Program-made: the position numbers and the translations under genes | Shown: in pieces, positions 63,540-64,000 of the stretch | Numbering within the stretch: the first letter of the stretch is position 1 | Layout: each line of letters opens with the position of its first letter | Assembly: GCA_963709425.1 (NCBI GenBank) | Contig: CAVPWG010000001.1 | Coordinates: forward strand, 62,001 to 126,000 | DNA length: 64,000 nt | Direction: 5' to 3' | DNA from: JAICJC01 sp963709425 | Lineage (GTDB): Bacteria; Actinomycetota; Thermoleophilia; Gaiellales; JAICJC01 | Notes under the pieces: model-generated | The model's input: the letters and a program-made list of their open reading frames with translations, nothing else | Told to the model about the DNA's origin: nothing | The model's database searches: none

Positions 63540-64000
63540 AGGAACCGCCCGTCTCGTGACACGACCTCGCCGTCGGCATGGATCTCGCCGCCTCGGCGCA
63601 GGTCACAGACCATGTCCCAGTGCAGGCCGGAGGTGTTCGTGCCGCCGCACTCCGGGAACGCCATCCCCAGCGCGACGTGGCACGTGCCGCCGATCTTCTC
63701 GTCGAAGAGCGTGTCGCGGGTGGGCGACTGGATCTCGTCGTTCATGCCGAAGGCCACCTCGCCCAGGTAGCGCGCCCCGGCGTCCATGTCGAGCATCTGC
63801 TCGAGGAACTCCTCCCCGCGCGTCGCCTCGTGCTTGACCACCCGGCCGTCGTCGAATTTCAGGCGCACCCCGGCGACGTCGTTCCCCATGTACGTCGCGT
63901 CGAAGCTGAAGGCGATGTGGCCGCGCGTTCCGCCCTCGACGGGGCTCGTGTAGACCTCGCCGTCGGGGAAGTTCTTGTGGCCGTCGGCGTTGTCCCACGT
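63536..64000 (-). CDS. Second M29-family aminopeptidase, C-terminal part (5' end outside window)
   Basis: The visible 154 residues repeat the metal-binding segments of the neighbour: FPDGEVYTSPVEGGTRGHIAF, GEVAFGMN, LFDEKIGGTCHVALG and NTSGLHWDMVCDLR. It is a tandem paralogue sharing long identical stretches in its last 60 residues. The N-terminal half is beyond the window edge. Confidence 0.9.
   Translation of the reverse strand, partial: TWDNADGHKNFPDGEVYTSPVEGGTRGHIAFSFDATYMGNDVAGVRLKFDDGRVVKHEATRGEEFLEQMLDMDAGARYLGEVAFGMNDEIQSPTRDTLFDEKIGGTCHVALGMAFPECGGTNTSGLHWDMVCDLRRGGEIHADGEVVSRDGRFL

Overview
The window is about 64 kb of high-GC, densely packed chromosomal DNA. It carries single-copy housekeeping genes of the Gram-positive/actinobacterial type: the rny-recX-recA-cinA block, rnj-dapA, pnp-rpsO, the rimP-nusA-ylxR-infB-ylxP-rbfA/nrnA-truB-ribF operon, a MoxR-DUF58-transglutaminase cluster, coaBC-rpoZ-gmk-mihF and a pyrRBC-carAB-pyrKD operon. 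An actinobacterial integration host factor (mIHF), an EgtD, GAACN4GTTC-type LexA boxes, frequent GTG/TTG starts and many 4-base GTGA/ATGA gene overlaps point to Actinomycetota. The mix of pyrK/pyrD type 1B with mihF-gmk-rpoZ suggests a deep branch such as Thermoleophilia (Gaiellales-like), but that placement is inference. No tRNA, rRNA, CRISPR array, prophage or intact IS element was seen. No intergenic gap exceeds 300 bases; the two longest (897-1150 and 51643-51917) are described below.

Layout. 1-20.7 kb, minus strand: 3' part of an RNA/DNA maintenance block (rny partial, recX, recA with a LexA box, cinA), a RodZ-like gene and a BMP-type lipoprotein gene (both interrupted by apparent frameshifts), a DUF4269 membrane protein, ftsK, an interrupted serine hydrolase, rnj, dapA, a PLP decarboxylase, dapB, an M16 protease, egtD, pnp and rpsO. 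20.8-24.6 kb: a GNAT gene divergent from a UDP-glucuronate decarboxylase, then a PAP2/flippase-like fusion and a degenerate ABC ATPase-like protein. 24.7-32.4 kb: the nusA-infB operon, read from a promoter near 32.45 kb through a probable leader attenuator. 32.5-34.5 kb: dtd, a Usp protein, and an unusual KaiC-like/HTH/cupin regulator ending at a bidirectional terminator. 34.5-42.8 kb: TPR, TgpA-like transglutaminase, DUF58, MoxR, coaBC, GNAT, rpoZ, gmk, mihF. 42.8-51.7 kb: the complete pyr/car operon with a PyrR leader site at one end and an intrinsic terminator at the other. 51.78-51.9 kb: five degenerate 23-bp tandem repeats.

52-58.7 kb is the most accessory-looking part: seven tightly packed genes (tetR, alpha/beta hydrolase, hydrolase-glycosyltransferase fusion, DUF1326, DUF2182, MFS, MaoC) read away from one promoter covered by TetR-type palindromes. 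58.7-64 kb: a uracil-DNA-glycosylase-family gene, a methyltransferase, RNase Z, a small unknown gene, a LysM membrane protein under two LexA boxes (a probable SOS cell-division inhibitor), a diverged dihydropteroate-synthase-like gene and two tandem M29 aminopeptidases, the last cut by the window edge.

How the genes work together: the recA and LysM genes share LexA-box control and form part of an SOS regulon; the nusA operon couples transcription elongation, translation initiation and ribosome maturation; PyrR appears to act at the first Shine-Dalgarno site of the UMP pathway operon. Four apparent indels lie between 4.4 and 10.5 kb (two in rodZ, one each in the BMP lipoprotein and serine hydrolase genes), so assembly error must be excluded before those genes are called broken.
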